Part shown: piece by piece, positions 14,987 through 23,250 of the stretch | Position numbering within the stretch: position 1 is the stretch's first letter | Layout of the letters: every line of letters begins with the position of its first letter | NCBI GenBank assembly: GCA_039030395.1 | Contig: JBCCEF010000006.1 | Location: 124,001 to 188,000, forward strand | From: Acidobacteriota bacterium | GTDB taxonomy: Bacteria; Acidobacteriota; Thermoanaerobaculia; Multivoradales; JBCCEF01 | DNA: 64,000 bases | Reading direction: 5' to 3' | Program-made: the position numbers and the translations under genes | Notes under the pieces: generated by a model | The model's database searches: none | What the model was told of the DNA's origin: nothing | Seen by the model: the letters and a program-made list of their open reading frames with translations, nothing else

Positions 14987-17334
14987 TCGGTCGCGCGCAA
15001 GTCGGTTCCGCACGGACACGTCCGGGCCGGAGAGAACGCCTGCGGAGTCTATTCGCCGTCGCCGGTAGCTCGCTGATGTTCGCCTTGCTGATGTTTCAGG
15101 CCTTGGAGCGAGCCGAAAGTTCCAGACAGCGGGTGGGCGTTGCTTTGGCCCAGACCGGTGGCGCCGGGGTGGATGTGGCCGAGGTTCGCACCGACAGCGC
15201 GGCCGAAGAGGGAGGCTTGCGGGTCGGGGATCGGGTGGTGAGGATCGGAACGGAAGAGATTCGTCGACTGGCCGACTGGGACCGGGTAGCGAATACCTTC
15301 GAGCGTGGCGTACCGGTCCCTTTCGAGGTCGAGCGGGAGGGCGCCCGACTGCGATTTTCCATCGCGCCGGGAGAGCCTGCCGGCTGGCCCGAGTTCATTT
15401 TCGTCGTCATCACCGTCATGGCCTACTGGGCCCTCGTTTTGCTGGTGTTGGTGCAATCGTCCGATCATCTGCGAGGTCGGCTCCTGCTGGCGTTCTCGGT
15501 CGCCGTGGCGTTGGAACTCGCGATGCCCACCGGGGGTTCCGGCCCCTTCTTGCTGACAGCCGTGTTGGTGAGTCTCTTCTACTTGATCACCGGCCTGCAG
15601 ATCGGCCTCGAACTCCACCTCGCCTCGCTGATTCCCGGTCGGCCGGACTGGCTGCAGCGCCGCCGGTGGGTGGTGCCCTGCTACTACGTCACCGGCCTCG
15701 GGCCGGCGGCCTTCGCCACTTTCGCTCTGATGACCGAGGACGTGCTGGGCCGCCGGATGCTGCCGTGGTCGAGCCTGGAGGTCGAGCGGGCGTTGCTGGG
15801 CTATGGCCTTCCCATCTGGGCGGTGGCTCTGGCGGTGCTGTTGGCGAGCCAGGCCTGGCGGTCTCCGGAGCCTGTCGGCCGTCGCCAGGCGGCGGTGGTG
15901 CTGGCCGGCATGACGCCCTGGTTGATCTTCGTCTTGGCGACGGCGCCGTGGATTCGTTCCGGTGAGATTCTGGGGCGCTGGCAGACCCTCGAACCGTTGG
16001 TTTTGCTGTTCTACCCGGTGGCGGTGTTCGTGGCGATCTTCAAGTTCCACCTGCTGGACCTCGAACTGGCGGTGCGGCGCGACCTGGTCTACAACCTGGT
16101 GACGGGCATCTTGCTGCTGCTCTTCTATGCTTCCATCGGGGCGGGAGGAGCGCTGGTCTCGCGGGGTGTGGGCGAGGCCGGCTCGGTATGGGTGATCTCC
16201 GGTGCCACCCTGTTGTTGGGACTGCTGTTCGGTCCGTTGCGCCGGGCCCTTCATCACATGATCGAACGGCGCTTCTTTCCGGAGCGCGAAGCGTTGCGCC
16301 AACGATTGATCGACCTGGCGGCGGACCTTCCGGCGGAAGGCAAATTGCCGCGCATGGGCGAACGGTTGGTTTCCGGCCTGGGAGAGATCTTCGATGCCCG
16401 CTCGGCCACCCTCACCATAGCCGATCCGGCCTCCCACCTGTTGACCACCTTGTCATCGCGCGGCGTGCCGGGTTCCGGTTTGTGGCCGCTCCTCACCCTG
16501 CAAGATCCCGCCGTAGTGGCGGTCGAGAAGGCTCGCCGGGCGCTGCCCATCGACCAGCTCGCCCCCCTGAGCGAGCCCTTCGCCCACTTCGCCGAGAATG
16601 TCCGGGCGGAGCTGGCGATTCCGCTTCTCAGCCGCGACCGGTTGGTCGGGCTGTTGTTGCTGGGCGAGCGGCCCGTCGGCGCCTTCACGGCGGAACAGGT
16701 GGAGCTTCTCTCGCTGCTCTCCCACCAGGTGGCCTCAGTTCTCGAAAACGCCCGGCTGTTTGAATCTGCCACCTACGAGAGCCTCACCGGCATGCTGCGG
16801 AGAGAGGCAATCCTCAGCAAGCTCGACGAGGAGTTCGACCGGGCGCTGCGCTACGGCCGGCCGCTCACTATCGGACTCGCCGACCTCGATCACTTCAAGG
16901 GCATCAACGATCGCTTCGGGCACCTCGCCGGGGACGGCCTGCTGCGGTTGTTGGCACGCTCCATTCAGGACGAACTGCGCCACACCGATGCGGTGGGTCG
17001 CTACGGTGGCGAAGAGTTTCTCCTGGTGTTGCCGGAGACCGACTTGCCGGGGGCCGCGGCGGTGGCCGAGAAACTACTGAAGGCGGTGCGCGAGACAACG
17101 CTTCCGGCGAAAGAAGGAGAAGCGCGGGTGACCGTCTCCATCGGCCTGGCTTCGCTGGCAGATCTCGCCCCTCTCGGGAATTCGCAAGGGGGTGCCGCTT
17201 CGCCCATCGCCGAGGATCTGATCGCCGCCGCTGATGAGAGCCTGTATGCGGCCAAGGAGGAGGGGCGGGATCGGGTGTACCCCGATGTGGCGGGTCCCTC
17301 GACGCTGCCGCGGAGTGCTACGATTCGCGCCTGA
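14953..17334 (+). CDS. PDZ-membrane-GAF-GGDEF diguanylate cyclase
   Basis: A protein of about 793 residues. Residues ~30-50 form a membrane anchor, followed by a PDZ-like domain (SAAEEGGLRVGDRVVRIG, about 55-125). Seven or so hydrophobic helices run from ~130 to 420, then a GAF domain (~440-600) and a C-terminal GGDEF domain with an intact active-site motif (RYGGEEFLLVLPETD, about residue 683). It should make cyclic di-GMP from GTP in response to an envelope or cytoplasmic signal. The start is uncertain: ATG 14953 overlaps yidD, and TTG 14983 is an alternative. Confidence 0.88.
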   Translation: MDPDGHQRLSLIGRAQVGSARTRPGRRERLRSLFAVAGSSLMFALLMFQALERAESSRQRVGVALAQTGGAGVDVAEVRTDSAAEEGGLRVGDRVVRIGTEEIRRLADWDRVANTFERGVPVPFEVEREGARLRFSIAPGEPAGWPEFIFVVITVMAYWALVLLVLVQSSDHLRGRLLLAFSVAVALELAMPTGGSGPFLLTAVLVSLFYLITGLQIGLELHLASLIPGRPDWLQRRRWVVPCYYVTGLGPAAFATFALMTEDVLGRRMLPWSSLEVERALLGYGLPIWAVALAVLLASQAWRSPEPVGRRQAAVVLAGMTPWLIFVLATAPWIRSGEILGRWQTLEPLVLLFYPVAVFVAIFKFHLLDLELAVRRDLVYNLVTGILLLLFYASIGAGGALVSRGVGEAGSVWVISGATLLLGLLFGPLRRALHHMIERRFFPEREALRQRLIDLAADLPAEGKLPRMGERLVSGLGEIFDARSATLTIADPASHLLTTLSSRGVPGSGLWPLLTLQDPAVVAVEKARRALPIDQLAPLSEPFAHFAENVRAELAIPLLSRDRLVGLLLLGERPVGAFTAEQVELLSLLSHQVASVLENARLFESATYESLTGMLRREAILSKLDEEFDRALRYGRPLTIGLADLDHFKGINDRFGHLAGDGLLRLLARSIQDELRHTDAVGRYGGEEFLLVLPETDLPGAAAVAEKLLKAVRETTLPAKEGEARVTVSIGLASLADLAPLGNSQGGAASPIAEDLIAAADESLYAAKEEGRDRVYPDVAGPSTLPRSATIRA

Positions 17335-17381
17335 GTCATCCCCGAGGCCGGAAGATACTCGGGGACGCCGATCACCTCGCC

Positions 17382-17717
17382 ATGATCTCATCCGACGTGC
17401 ACGTGACCGAGGCGCGCCGCCTCCCCGAAGAGTCGGTTCTCCGCCTGACCTGGTCCGACGGGCATTCCGGTGACTTCGATTACCGGTACCTGCGGGGTTG
17501 GTGTCCGTGTGCCGGCTGTCAGGGCCACGGCGGAACTTCGATCGTTTTCAGGCCCCCGGCAGGAGCTGTGACGGCGGATATTATTGAGCCGGTCGGAAAC
17601 TATGCCCTGTCGATCCTGTGGTCCGACGGTCATGGCACCGGCATCTATCGATTCGACTTTCTGCGCACCATCTGCCCCTGTTCCGAATGCGGCGGGGCGA
17701 AACGGATCGACCTCTGA
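17382..17717 (+). CDS. DUF971 protein
   Basis: A 111-residue protein of the DUF971 family (the N-terminal domain found in gamma-butyrobetaine hydroxylases). The pattern LRLTWSDGHSGDFDYRYLR is followed by CPCAGCQGHGG, then the strand SILWSDGHGTGIYRFDFLR and CPCSECGG. The two cysteine clusters suggest Zn or Fe-S binding. Stand-alone bacterial DUF971 proteins often sit near Fe-S genes, but none is adjacent here. Function unproven. Confidence 0.88.
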   Translation: MISSDVHVTEARRLPEESVLRLTWSDGHSGDFDYRYLRGWCPCAGCQGHGGTSIVFRPPAGAVTADIIEPVGNYALSILWSDGHGTGIYRFDFLRTICPCSECGGAKRIDL

Positions 17718-17819
17718 CTCGGTCGTTCGTCGCGCACCGGTTGTCGGCCGGCGGACACCGGAGGGCGAACCGGCGCCGCCGATCTGAACCCACGATTCTC
17801 ACCCCAAGGAGACACTCCC

Positions 17820-18422
17820 ATGAGCTCAGCCATCCCTTTGTTGATCGTAGGCCTCGCCGCCGTCGGCGCTTCCGCCGCGGGTGCTTCGGGCGCCGGGGAC
17901 TCCGCCCGTCCGCGGGTGGTGCTCGACACTTCCCTCGGTCCGATCGTCCTCGAACTCAATGCCGAGGCGGCCCCGAAGACCGTCGCCAACTTCATCGAGT
18001 ACGTAGAGTCGGGTCACTACGACGGCACCATCTTCCACCGCGTAATCGACGGATTCATGATCCAGGCCGGCGGCTTCACCGCGGACATGCAGCAAAAGCC
18101 GACCCGCGAGCCGATCGCCAACGAAGCGGACAACGGCCTCAAGAACGCCCGCGGCACCATCGCCATGGCGCGCACCATGAACCCGGACAGCGCCTCCGCC
18201 CAGTTCTTCATCAACACCGCCAACAACCGCTCCCTGAACCATCGGGACAAGTCCATCCAGGGCTGGGGCTACGCGGTGTTCGGTGAGGTGGTCGAGGGGA
18301 TGGAAGTGGTCTCCGCCATCAGCGGCGTCAAGACCACCGGCAAGGCCGGGCACCAGGATGTCCCGGTGGAAGCGGTGGTGATCAACTCGGCGAAGATGGC
18401 CGCAGCGGAGGCCGCCGAGTGA
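17820..18422 (+). CDS. Secreted cyclophilin-type peptidyl-prolyl isomerase
   Basis: A 200-residue cyclophilin. A weak signal peptide or anchor ([20 protein letters not shown]) precedes the catalytic domain, which begins with [15 protein letters not shown]. Conserved elements include [19 protein letters not shown], carrying the catalytic arginine, and the [10 protein letters not shown]-type segment ([14 protein letters not shown]). It probably assists protein folding in the periplasm. An AAGGAGAC site precedes the ATG. A convergent hairpin separates it from the cold-shock gene. Confidence 0.93.
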   Translation: MSSAIPLLIVGLAAVGASAAGASGAGDSARPRVVLDTSLGPIVLELNAEAAPKTVANFIEYVESGHYDGTIFHRVIDGFMIQAGGFTADMQQKPTREPIANEADNGLKNARGTIAMARTMNPDSASAQFFINTANNRSLNHRDKSIQGWGYAVFGEVVEGMEVVSAISGVKTTGKAGHQDVPVEAVVINSAKMAAAEAAE

Positions 18423-18438
18423 CAATCTAGAAATCCGA

Positions 18439-18467
18439 CTTCCTCACCGGGTCTCCCGGTGAGGAAG
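18439..18467. terminator. Bidirectional hairpin between cyclophilin and csp genes
   Basis: A perfect 13-bp stem, CTTCCTCACCGGG/CCCGGTGAGGAAG, with a TCT loop lies midway between two convergent stop codons. The flanking T/A tracts are weak, but the position and strength fit a shared terminator. Confidence 0.7.
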
Positions 18468-18471
18468 CCTT

Positions 18472-18678
18472 CTATTCGGTGCGGACCACGTTGCGCGCCT
18501 GCAGGCCCTTCGGACCGTCCGTCACCTCGAATGTGACGCGATCCCCTTCCTCCAGGCTGCGGAATCCCTCCATCGAGATCGCCGTGTGGTGAACGAACAC
18601 GTCGGCATCTCCCTCGCGGGCGATGAATCCGAACCCCTTGGCGTTGTTGAACCACTTAACGGTTCCGGTTTCAGACAT
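18472..18678 (-). CDS. Cold-shock domain protein (CspA family)
   Basis: A 68-residue single cold-shock domain with both RNA-binding motifs intact: RNP1 KGFGFIAR and RNP2 DVFVHHTAI. The start [14 protein letters not shown] is canonical. These proteins bind single-stranded RNA and melt secondary structure. An AGGAGGG site lies upstream of the ATG. The ~230 bases upstream of the gene are less GC-rich and probably hold its promoter and leader, but I cannot place a -10/-35 pair with confidence. Confidence 0.96.
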   Translation of the reverse strand: MSETGTVKWFNNAKGFGFIAREGDADVFVHHTAISMEGFRSLEEGDRVTFEVTDGPKGLQARNVVRTE

Positions 18679-18905
18679 CGTGAAGAGCCCTCCTCGGGTT
18701 GTCTCGGGGCGGCCCTGCGAGGACTGCTGGGCCGCCTCTGGTGCGCCGACTGGCCCGAGAGTCTTGCACCGGAAATTCGAAAAGGCAATATCACCTGAAC
18801 GATTTTGACGCCGGAAGGGTCTCGGGAATCGCCTGGCGGGAGTCCGAATTCAGAATGCAAGTCTATTGGGGATAGTGCTTTAGGCGTAATCGAGCGACGA
18901 GGGGA

Positions 18906-19337
18906 CGAATTGCGGGCGCTGGATCGATGAACGTTTCACCGACCCAAGCCATCAGCCATCGGCGGATGCAAATACATCTGCCACCCCTTTCATCGAGGTA
19001 CCTCATCGAGGTACCACCCTTTTCGTCGAGGGCCTCATCGAGGTGCCACCCTTTTCGTCGAGGGCTGCGCGGGAGCGAATTGCGGGCGCTGGATCGATGA
19101 ACGTTTCACGGATCGATGCCACCAGCCATCGGCGGATGCAAATACATCTGCCACCCCTCTCATCGAGGTACCTCATCGAGGTACCACCCTTTTCGTCGAG
19201 GGCTTCTCATCGAGGTGCCTCATCGAGGTGCTACCTCATCGAGGTGCTACCTCATCGAGGTACCACCCTTTTCGTCGAGGGCTTCTCATCGAGGTGCAGG
19301 CTTGTGTCCCGAGCTCATCGAGGTGCCACCCTTTTCG
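18906..19337 (+). repeat. Repeat array I (GGTRCCACCCTTTTCG family)
   Basis: Five cores of GGTRCCACCCTTTTCG lie at 19010-19025, 19042-19057, 19180-19195, 19259-19274 and 19322-19337, amid many TCATCGAGGT units. Two copies of a perfect hairpin, GGTACCTC-ATC-GAGGTACC, are present. A segment of about 120 bp starting at 18906 is directly repeated from 19076 (period 170 bp) with few changes. The stretch between the csp and tRNA-Leu genes has no convincing ORF. The same core occurs in arrays II and III and inside genes. Confidence 0.85.
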
Positions 19338-19410
19338 AGCGAGGTCCTTCGAAGGGCGCAGAAGGCGTGTGTCCCTGAACTGTCCTGCGATCTTGGGGGG
19401 TACTCGGAGA

Positions 19411-19495
19411 TGGTGCCGAAGGCCGGACTCGAACCGGCACGGGTTGCCCCACACGGCCCTCAACCGTGCGCGTCTACCAATTCCGCCACTTCGGC
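19411..19495 (-). tRNA. tRNA-Leu (GAG)
   Basis: On the minus strand the cloverleaf reads GCCGAAG for the acceptor stem and pairs with CTTCGGC before an encoded ACCA end. The D-loop contains AATTGGTAG. The anticodon stem is CACGG/CCGTG around loop TTGAGGG, giving anticodon GAG. There is a long variable arm, as expected for a class II leucine tRNA, and the T-loop is GGTTCGAGTCC. It lies 72 bases downstream of secG, a common arrangement. Confidence 0.97.
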
Positions 19496-19566
19496 GCGGA
19501 CGTCATAGTAGCAGGAGTGTTCGGCAGCGGGAAGCGGCTTTCCTTGGCCGATGCCGGCTACCGGTT

Positions 19567-20025
19567 CTATTGGTTGTTCGACGGGTCTTCTGGTCCGTCG
19601 GCCGCGCTTTGCTCAGTACCGCTTTCGTCAACCGCCGAGAGGGAAGGGGTCGCCTCGTCGGAAGCCTCGGCGCCATCGGCCGGGGCGGCGATCGGATCGA
19701 CGGAGACCGCTTCTCCATCCGTCCCGCCGTCGAAGTCAACCGGGTCGATTTCTTCCGCCACCGGGGCCGGGGCTTCGTCACCGACCACCGAGGCGCTGCC
19801 GCCCTTCTGCACGAAGGCGATGCCGATGGTGGTGAGGATGAAGGCTACAAAGCAGAACACCGTGAGCTTGTGGAGCACGGTGGCGGCGCTGCGCGCGCCG
19901 AAGGCGGTTTGCGTGCTGCCGCCGCCAAAGACCGAAAGGTCCGCGCCCTTACCCTGCTGGAGAAGAACCACCAGGATGAGAAAAATGCAGACCAGGACGT
20001 GAATCGTAGAGAGTAGGTAAATCAC
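19567..20025 (-). CDS. secG: Preprotein translocase subunit SecG
   Basis: A 152-residue protein. The N-terminal ~75 residues match SecG: the first membrane helix (IHVLVCIFLILVVLLQQGKGAD), then the conserved FGGGSTQTAFGARSAATVLHK-like loop and the second helix (LTVFCFVAFILTTIGIAFV). SecG helps SecYEG-mediated export. The C-terminal ~70 residues are an acidic, Ala/Asp/Glu-rich tail absent from short SecG proteins. It is the last protein gene of the gap-pgk-tpiA-secG operon and precedes tRNA-Leu. Confidence 0.93.
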   Translation of the reverse strand: MIYLLSTIHVLVCIFLILVVLLQQGKGADLSVFGGGSTQTAFGARSAATVLHKLTVFCFVAFILTTIGIAFVQKGGSASVVGDEAPAPVAEEIDPVDFDGGTDGEAVSVDPIAAPADGAEASDEATPSLSAVDESGTEQSAADGPEDPSNNQ

Positions 20026-20070
20026 CGTTGTGAACCTCCGAGGTTGAACGTCGCCGACGAACCTCCGCCG

Positions 20071-20880
20071 TCAGGCGCAAGCGCCAATGATAGCGAGGAA
20101 CGGCTTCGGGTCAAGGCTCGCTCCTCCGACGAGGAAACCATCGAGGTCCGGTTGAGCGAAGAGTTCACCGGCATTGGCGGGTTTGGCGGAGCCGCCATAG
20201 AGGATGCGGGTGGTGTCGGCGATGACCGGCCCGAAGCGGTCCGCCAGGCCTTGGCGGAGGAAGGCATGGGCCTCCTGGGCTTGGACCGGGGAAGCGGTAT
20301 CGCCGGTGCCGATCGCCCAAATGGGTTCGTAGGCGAGTACGAATCCCTCGGGCAGGGCTGCCCGGGCTGAGGCGAGCTGCCGGTCGAGGACTTCGAAGGT
20401 CTTGCCGTAGCGGCGTTCGTCGGCGGTTTCGCCGAGGCATAGCACGGGGGTGAGGCCGTGGCGGCCGGCGGCGGCGACTTTTTGCGCCACCAGGTCATCG
20501 CTTTCGCCGTGGTCCTGGCGCCGTTCGCTATGGCCGCACAGCACCCATTGGCAACCGGCGTCGACCAGGTGGTGGCCGGAGACATCGCCGGTGTGGGCTC
20601 CGGAGTCCGCCGGATGGAGGTCCTGCGCCCCCCAGGCGGCGACGGAGCCGGCCTCACCGGAGTCAGCGCCGGCGTCGAAGAGGGTGGCACCGGTTTCGGC
20701 AGTTTCGGCAGTGGAAACGCCGAGGCCGCGGGCGACGGTGTCGAGCAGTGGGTAGGGCGGGAAGATCACCACTTCGACTCCCCGGATGTCGCCCGCCCCC
20801 AGGCGGCGGCAGAAGTTCTCGGCGTCGGCCCGCAACAGGTTCATCTTCCAGTTGCCGGCGACCAGCGGCTTGCGGCTCAT
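20071..20880 (-). CDS. tpiA: Triosephosphate isomerase with ~20-residue insert
   Basis: A 269-residue TIM-barrel enzyme that interconverts DHAP and glyceraldehyde-3-P. Catalytic residues are present: NWKMN (Lys), CGHSERR (His) and AYEPIWAIGTG (Glu), plus the phosphate-binding YGGSAKP. It is about 18-20 residues longer than usual. The extra residues (AETAETGATLFDAGADSGEAG, residues 58-78) lie between strand 2 and the AAWGAQDLH strand. The insert contains GATLF, encoded by a 15-of-16 match to the dispersed repeat core (20676-20691). The ATG overlaps the pgk stop codon as ATGA. Confidence 0.96.
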   Translation of the reverse strand: MSRKPLVAGNWKMNLLRADAENFCRRLGAGDIRGVEVVIFPPYPLLDTVARGLGVSTAETAETGATLFDAGADSGEAGSVAAWGAQDLHPADSGAHTGDVSGHHLVDAGCQWVLCGHSERRQDHGESDDLVAQKVAAAGRHGLTPVLCLGETADERRYGKTFEVLDRQLASARAALPEGFVLAYEPIWAIGTGDTASPVQAQEAHAFLRQGLADRFGPVIADTTRILYGGSAKPANAGELFAQPDLDGFLVGGASLDPKPFLAIIGACA

Positions 20881-22076
20881 CAATCGATCTCCAGGGCCGC
20901 AATGCCCGGTAGCTTCTTGCCGGCGAGGAATTCGAGGGAAGCACCACCGCCGGTGGAGACGTGGCCCAGTTCGTCGGCCACCCCAGCTTGGCGCGCAGCG
21001 GCGACGGTTTCGCCTCCCCCGATCACCGTAAAGGCGTCTCCGCCGGCCAACGCAGCGGCCACGGCGCGGGTGCCTTGGTCGAAAGGTTCTTTCTCGAACA
21101 CTCCCAGCGGGCCGTTCCAGAACAGCGTTCTGGCCTGGGCGACGGCCCCGGCGAAGGCGCGGCGGGACTCCATTCCGATGTCTACGGCCTTCCAGTCGCC
21201 GGGCACCGCGTCCACCCCTACGGAGGTGACCGTGGTGGGCTGATTCAGATCGTCGGTGACGACCAGGTCGACCGGCAGCCTCACCTCGACACCGCGGTCT
21301 TTGGCGTCCTGCAAGATGGAGCCGGCCATTTCCACCCGCTCGTTTTCCACCAGCGAATCGCCGAGATCGTGGCCCTGGGCGACCAGGAAGGTATTGGCCA
21401 TACCGCCGCCCACCAGCAGCAGATCAAGGCGTGGCAGGAGGTTCTGCAGGGTGTCGATCTTGCCGCCGATCTTGGCCCCTCCGAGGATCGCCGCGAAGGG
21501 TCGCTCCGGCGCATCGAGGAGACGGCCGAGGGCCTTCACTTCGCGCTCGATGAGGCGGCCGGCGGCGCGGTGCTCCAGCCGCTCGGCAACCCCAACGACG
21601 GAACCGTGGGCGCGATGGGCGGTACCGAAAGCATCGTTGACGTAGGCCTCGGCGAAGCCCGCCAGGCGCTCCGCGAAGGCCGGTTCGTTCGCCGTTTCGC
21701 CGCTTTCGAATCGGAGGTTCTCGAGCAGGCACACTCGACCGTTCGAGAGGCCTGCGACAGTCTTCTCGGCGCTCTCGCCGACGGCGTCCTCGGCGAAGGC
21801 CACCGGCTGACCGAGGTGCTCGGCAAGGGCATCGGCGACCGGCCGCAGGCTGTAGCGCGGATCCGGGTTCCCCTTCGGTCGGCCGCAATGGGAGCCGAGG
21901 ATCAGCCGGCAGTCGGCGTCGATCAGTTCGCGCAGCGTTGGTAGGGCTTCGACGATACGGGTGTCGTCGATCACTTTCCCCTCATCCGTCAGGGGCACGT
22001 TGAAGTCCACCCGCACGAATACGGCGGTGCCGGCCGCCAAGGGTTTGAGATCGTCGAGGGTCAGCAGTCGGGTCAT
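20880..22076 (-). CDS. pgk: Phosphoglycerate kinase
   Basis: A 398-residue enzyme that transfers phosphate from 1,3-bisphosphoglycerate to ADP. The N-terminal substrate site is intact (VFVRVDFNVPL, LILGSHCGRPKG) as is LLENLRFESGE. The C-terminal nucleotide domain contains AILGGAKIGGKIDTL, LFWNGPLGVFEKEPFDQGT and VIGGGETVAA. The length is normal. It lies 33 bases downstream of gap and overlaps tpiA by four bases. Confidence 0.97.
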   Translation of the reverse strand: MTRLLTLDDLKPLAAGTAVFVRVDFNVPLTDEGKVIDDTRIVEALPTLRELIDADCRLILGSHCGRPKGNPDPRYSLRPVADALAEHLGQPVAFAEDAVGESAEKTVAGLSNGRVCLLENLRFESGETANEPAFAERLAGFAEAYVNDAFGTAHRAHGSVVGVAERLEHRAAGRLIEREVKALGRLLDAPERPFAAILGGAKIGGKIDTLQNLLPRLDLLLVGGGMANTFLVAQGHDLGDSLVENERVEMAGSILQDAKDRGVEVRLPVDLVVTDDLNQPTTVTSVGVDAVPGDWKAVDIGMESRRAFAGAVAQARTLFWNGPLGVFEKEPFDQGTRAVAAALAGGDAFTVIGGGETVAAARQAGVADELGHVSTGGGASLEFLAGKKLPGIAALEID

Positions 22077-22109
22077 GACATTTCCTCAGCAGTGCTCGAA
22101 ATCCGGTTC

Positions 22110-23132
22110 TCAGACCTCGGTGTCGCCGCCCAGGCGGACGATGAGATCCAGCAGGCGATGGGCGTATCCCCACTCGTTGTCGTACCAGGCGGCGACCCGG
22201 GCTAGCCGGCCGTCGGTGAGGCCGAGAAGCGGTAGGTCGATGATCGCCGATTCCGGGCGATGGATGAAGTCCGACGACACCAGAGCGTCTTCGGTCACCG
22301 CCAGAATGCCTCGCAGGGAGTTCTCCGCGGCGCGCCGAAAGGCGCCTCGCAGAGCCTCCGCTTCGGTGTTGTGCGAGAGGTGGGCCGTCACCTCGAGCAG
22401 CGCGCCGGCCGGCGTCGGCACCCGCACCACCCGGCCGTCGACGCGTCCGGCGAGGTGCGGCAGCACCCGGCCGATGGCCGCCGGGGTGGTCGAGGCGAGG
22501 GGGATGAGATTGAGCGCCGCGGCGCGCCGTCGCCGGTCATCCCCTTCTCCCTCGCCGGGTTCGTCGAACAGCTTCTGGCTCGGCGTGTAGCTGTGGACCG
22601 AGGTGAAGGCTGCTCGCTCGATGCCGCCGGCCGCATCGAGCACGGCGAGCACCGGGGCCAGGCAGTTGGTGGTGCAGGACGAAGCACTGACCAGCCGGTG
22701 GCGTCGCGGATCGTAGAGGTTGCCGTGGTCGTTGATCCCGGGGCACAGGGTAACGTCCGCATGGTCGCTGTTGGCCGACAGCACCACCCGCTCGACGGAC
22801 TCCCCGAGGTGGCTTCGGGCGGCCTCGCCGAGAAAGCGGCCGCTGGCCTCGACGACCAGCCGGGCACCGCTTTGGTGCCATGGAATCTCCGCCGGTTCTG
22901 CCTGCCGAAAGTGCCGGATCCAGTGTTCCCCGAGGCGCAGTCCGTCGCCTTCCGGCCGGACTCCATGGGCCAGCGGGCCGCGCACCGAATCGTGGGCCAG
23001 ACGCGCGACCAGACTCGCCGTCGGCGCCGGGTCGTTGATCGCCACCGGCTGCACCTCCGGACGATCGGCGGCGAGGCGCAAAACAGCGCGCCCGATGCGG
23101 CCGAGTCCGTTGAGGGCAAAGGGTGTGGGCAT
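22110..23132 (-). CDS. gap: Glyceraldehyde-3-phosphate dehydrogenase (divergent)
   Basis: About 340 residues. The Rossmann start is NGLGRIGRAVLRLA, the catalytic cysteine is in SASSCTTNCLAPVL, the catalytic histidine is in TSVHSYTPSQKLFD, and the C-terminal AWYDNEWGYAHRLLD is canonical. The usual STGAAKAV anion-site segment is replaced by ASTTPAAIGRVLP, and the insert GEGEGDDRRRRAAA is longer than usual, so it is a divergent GAPDH. Its position first in gap-pgk-tpiA supports a glycolytic role. The upstream open frame to 23558 overlaps the divergent tsaD gene and is spurious. No clear RBS is visible. Confidence 0.9.
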   Translation of the reverse strand: MPTPFALNGLGRIGRAVLRLAADRPEVQPVAINDPAPTASLVARLAHDSVRGPLAHGVRPEGDGLRLGEHWIRHFRQAEPAEIPWHQSGARLVVEASGRFLGEAARSHLGESVERVVLSANSDHADVTLCPGINDHGNLYDPRRHRLVSASSCTTNCLAPVLAVLDAAGGIERAAFTSVHSYTPSQKLFDEPGEGEGDDRRRRAAALNLIPLASTTPAAIGRVLPHLAGRVDGRVVRVPTPAGALLEVTAHLSHNTEAEALRGAFRRAAENSLRGILAVTEDALVSSDFIHRPESAIIDLPLLGLTDGRLARVAAWYDNEWGYAHRLLDLIVRLGGDTEV

Positions 23133-23250
23133 GGCGGGAATCGAGGCTTTTTGAGCGGTTGAATCGCTGGCGTCGGCCGGCTCGGAGGGAATCCCTCTGG
23201 GAAGGCTGTTTCGAACCCGAGGCGGCGGTGAAGTGCAACAATATCGCTTC

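Noticed and set aside
18906-19380. Short ORFs in array I with repeated VPPFSS-like peptides
   Set aside because: They arise because the repeat core is stop-free in every frame; composition is purely repeat-driven.
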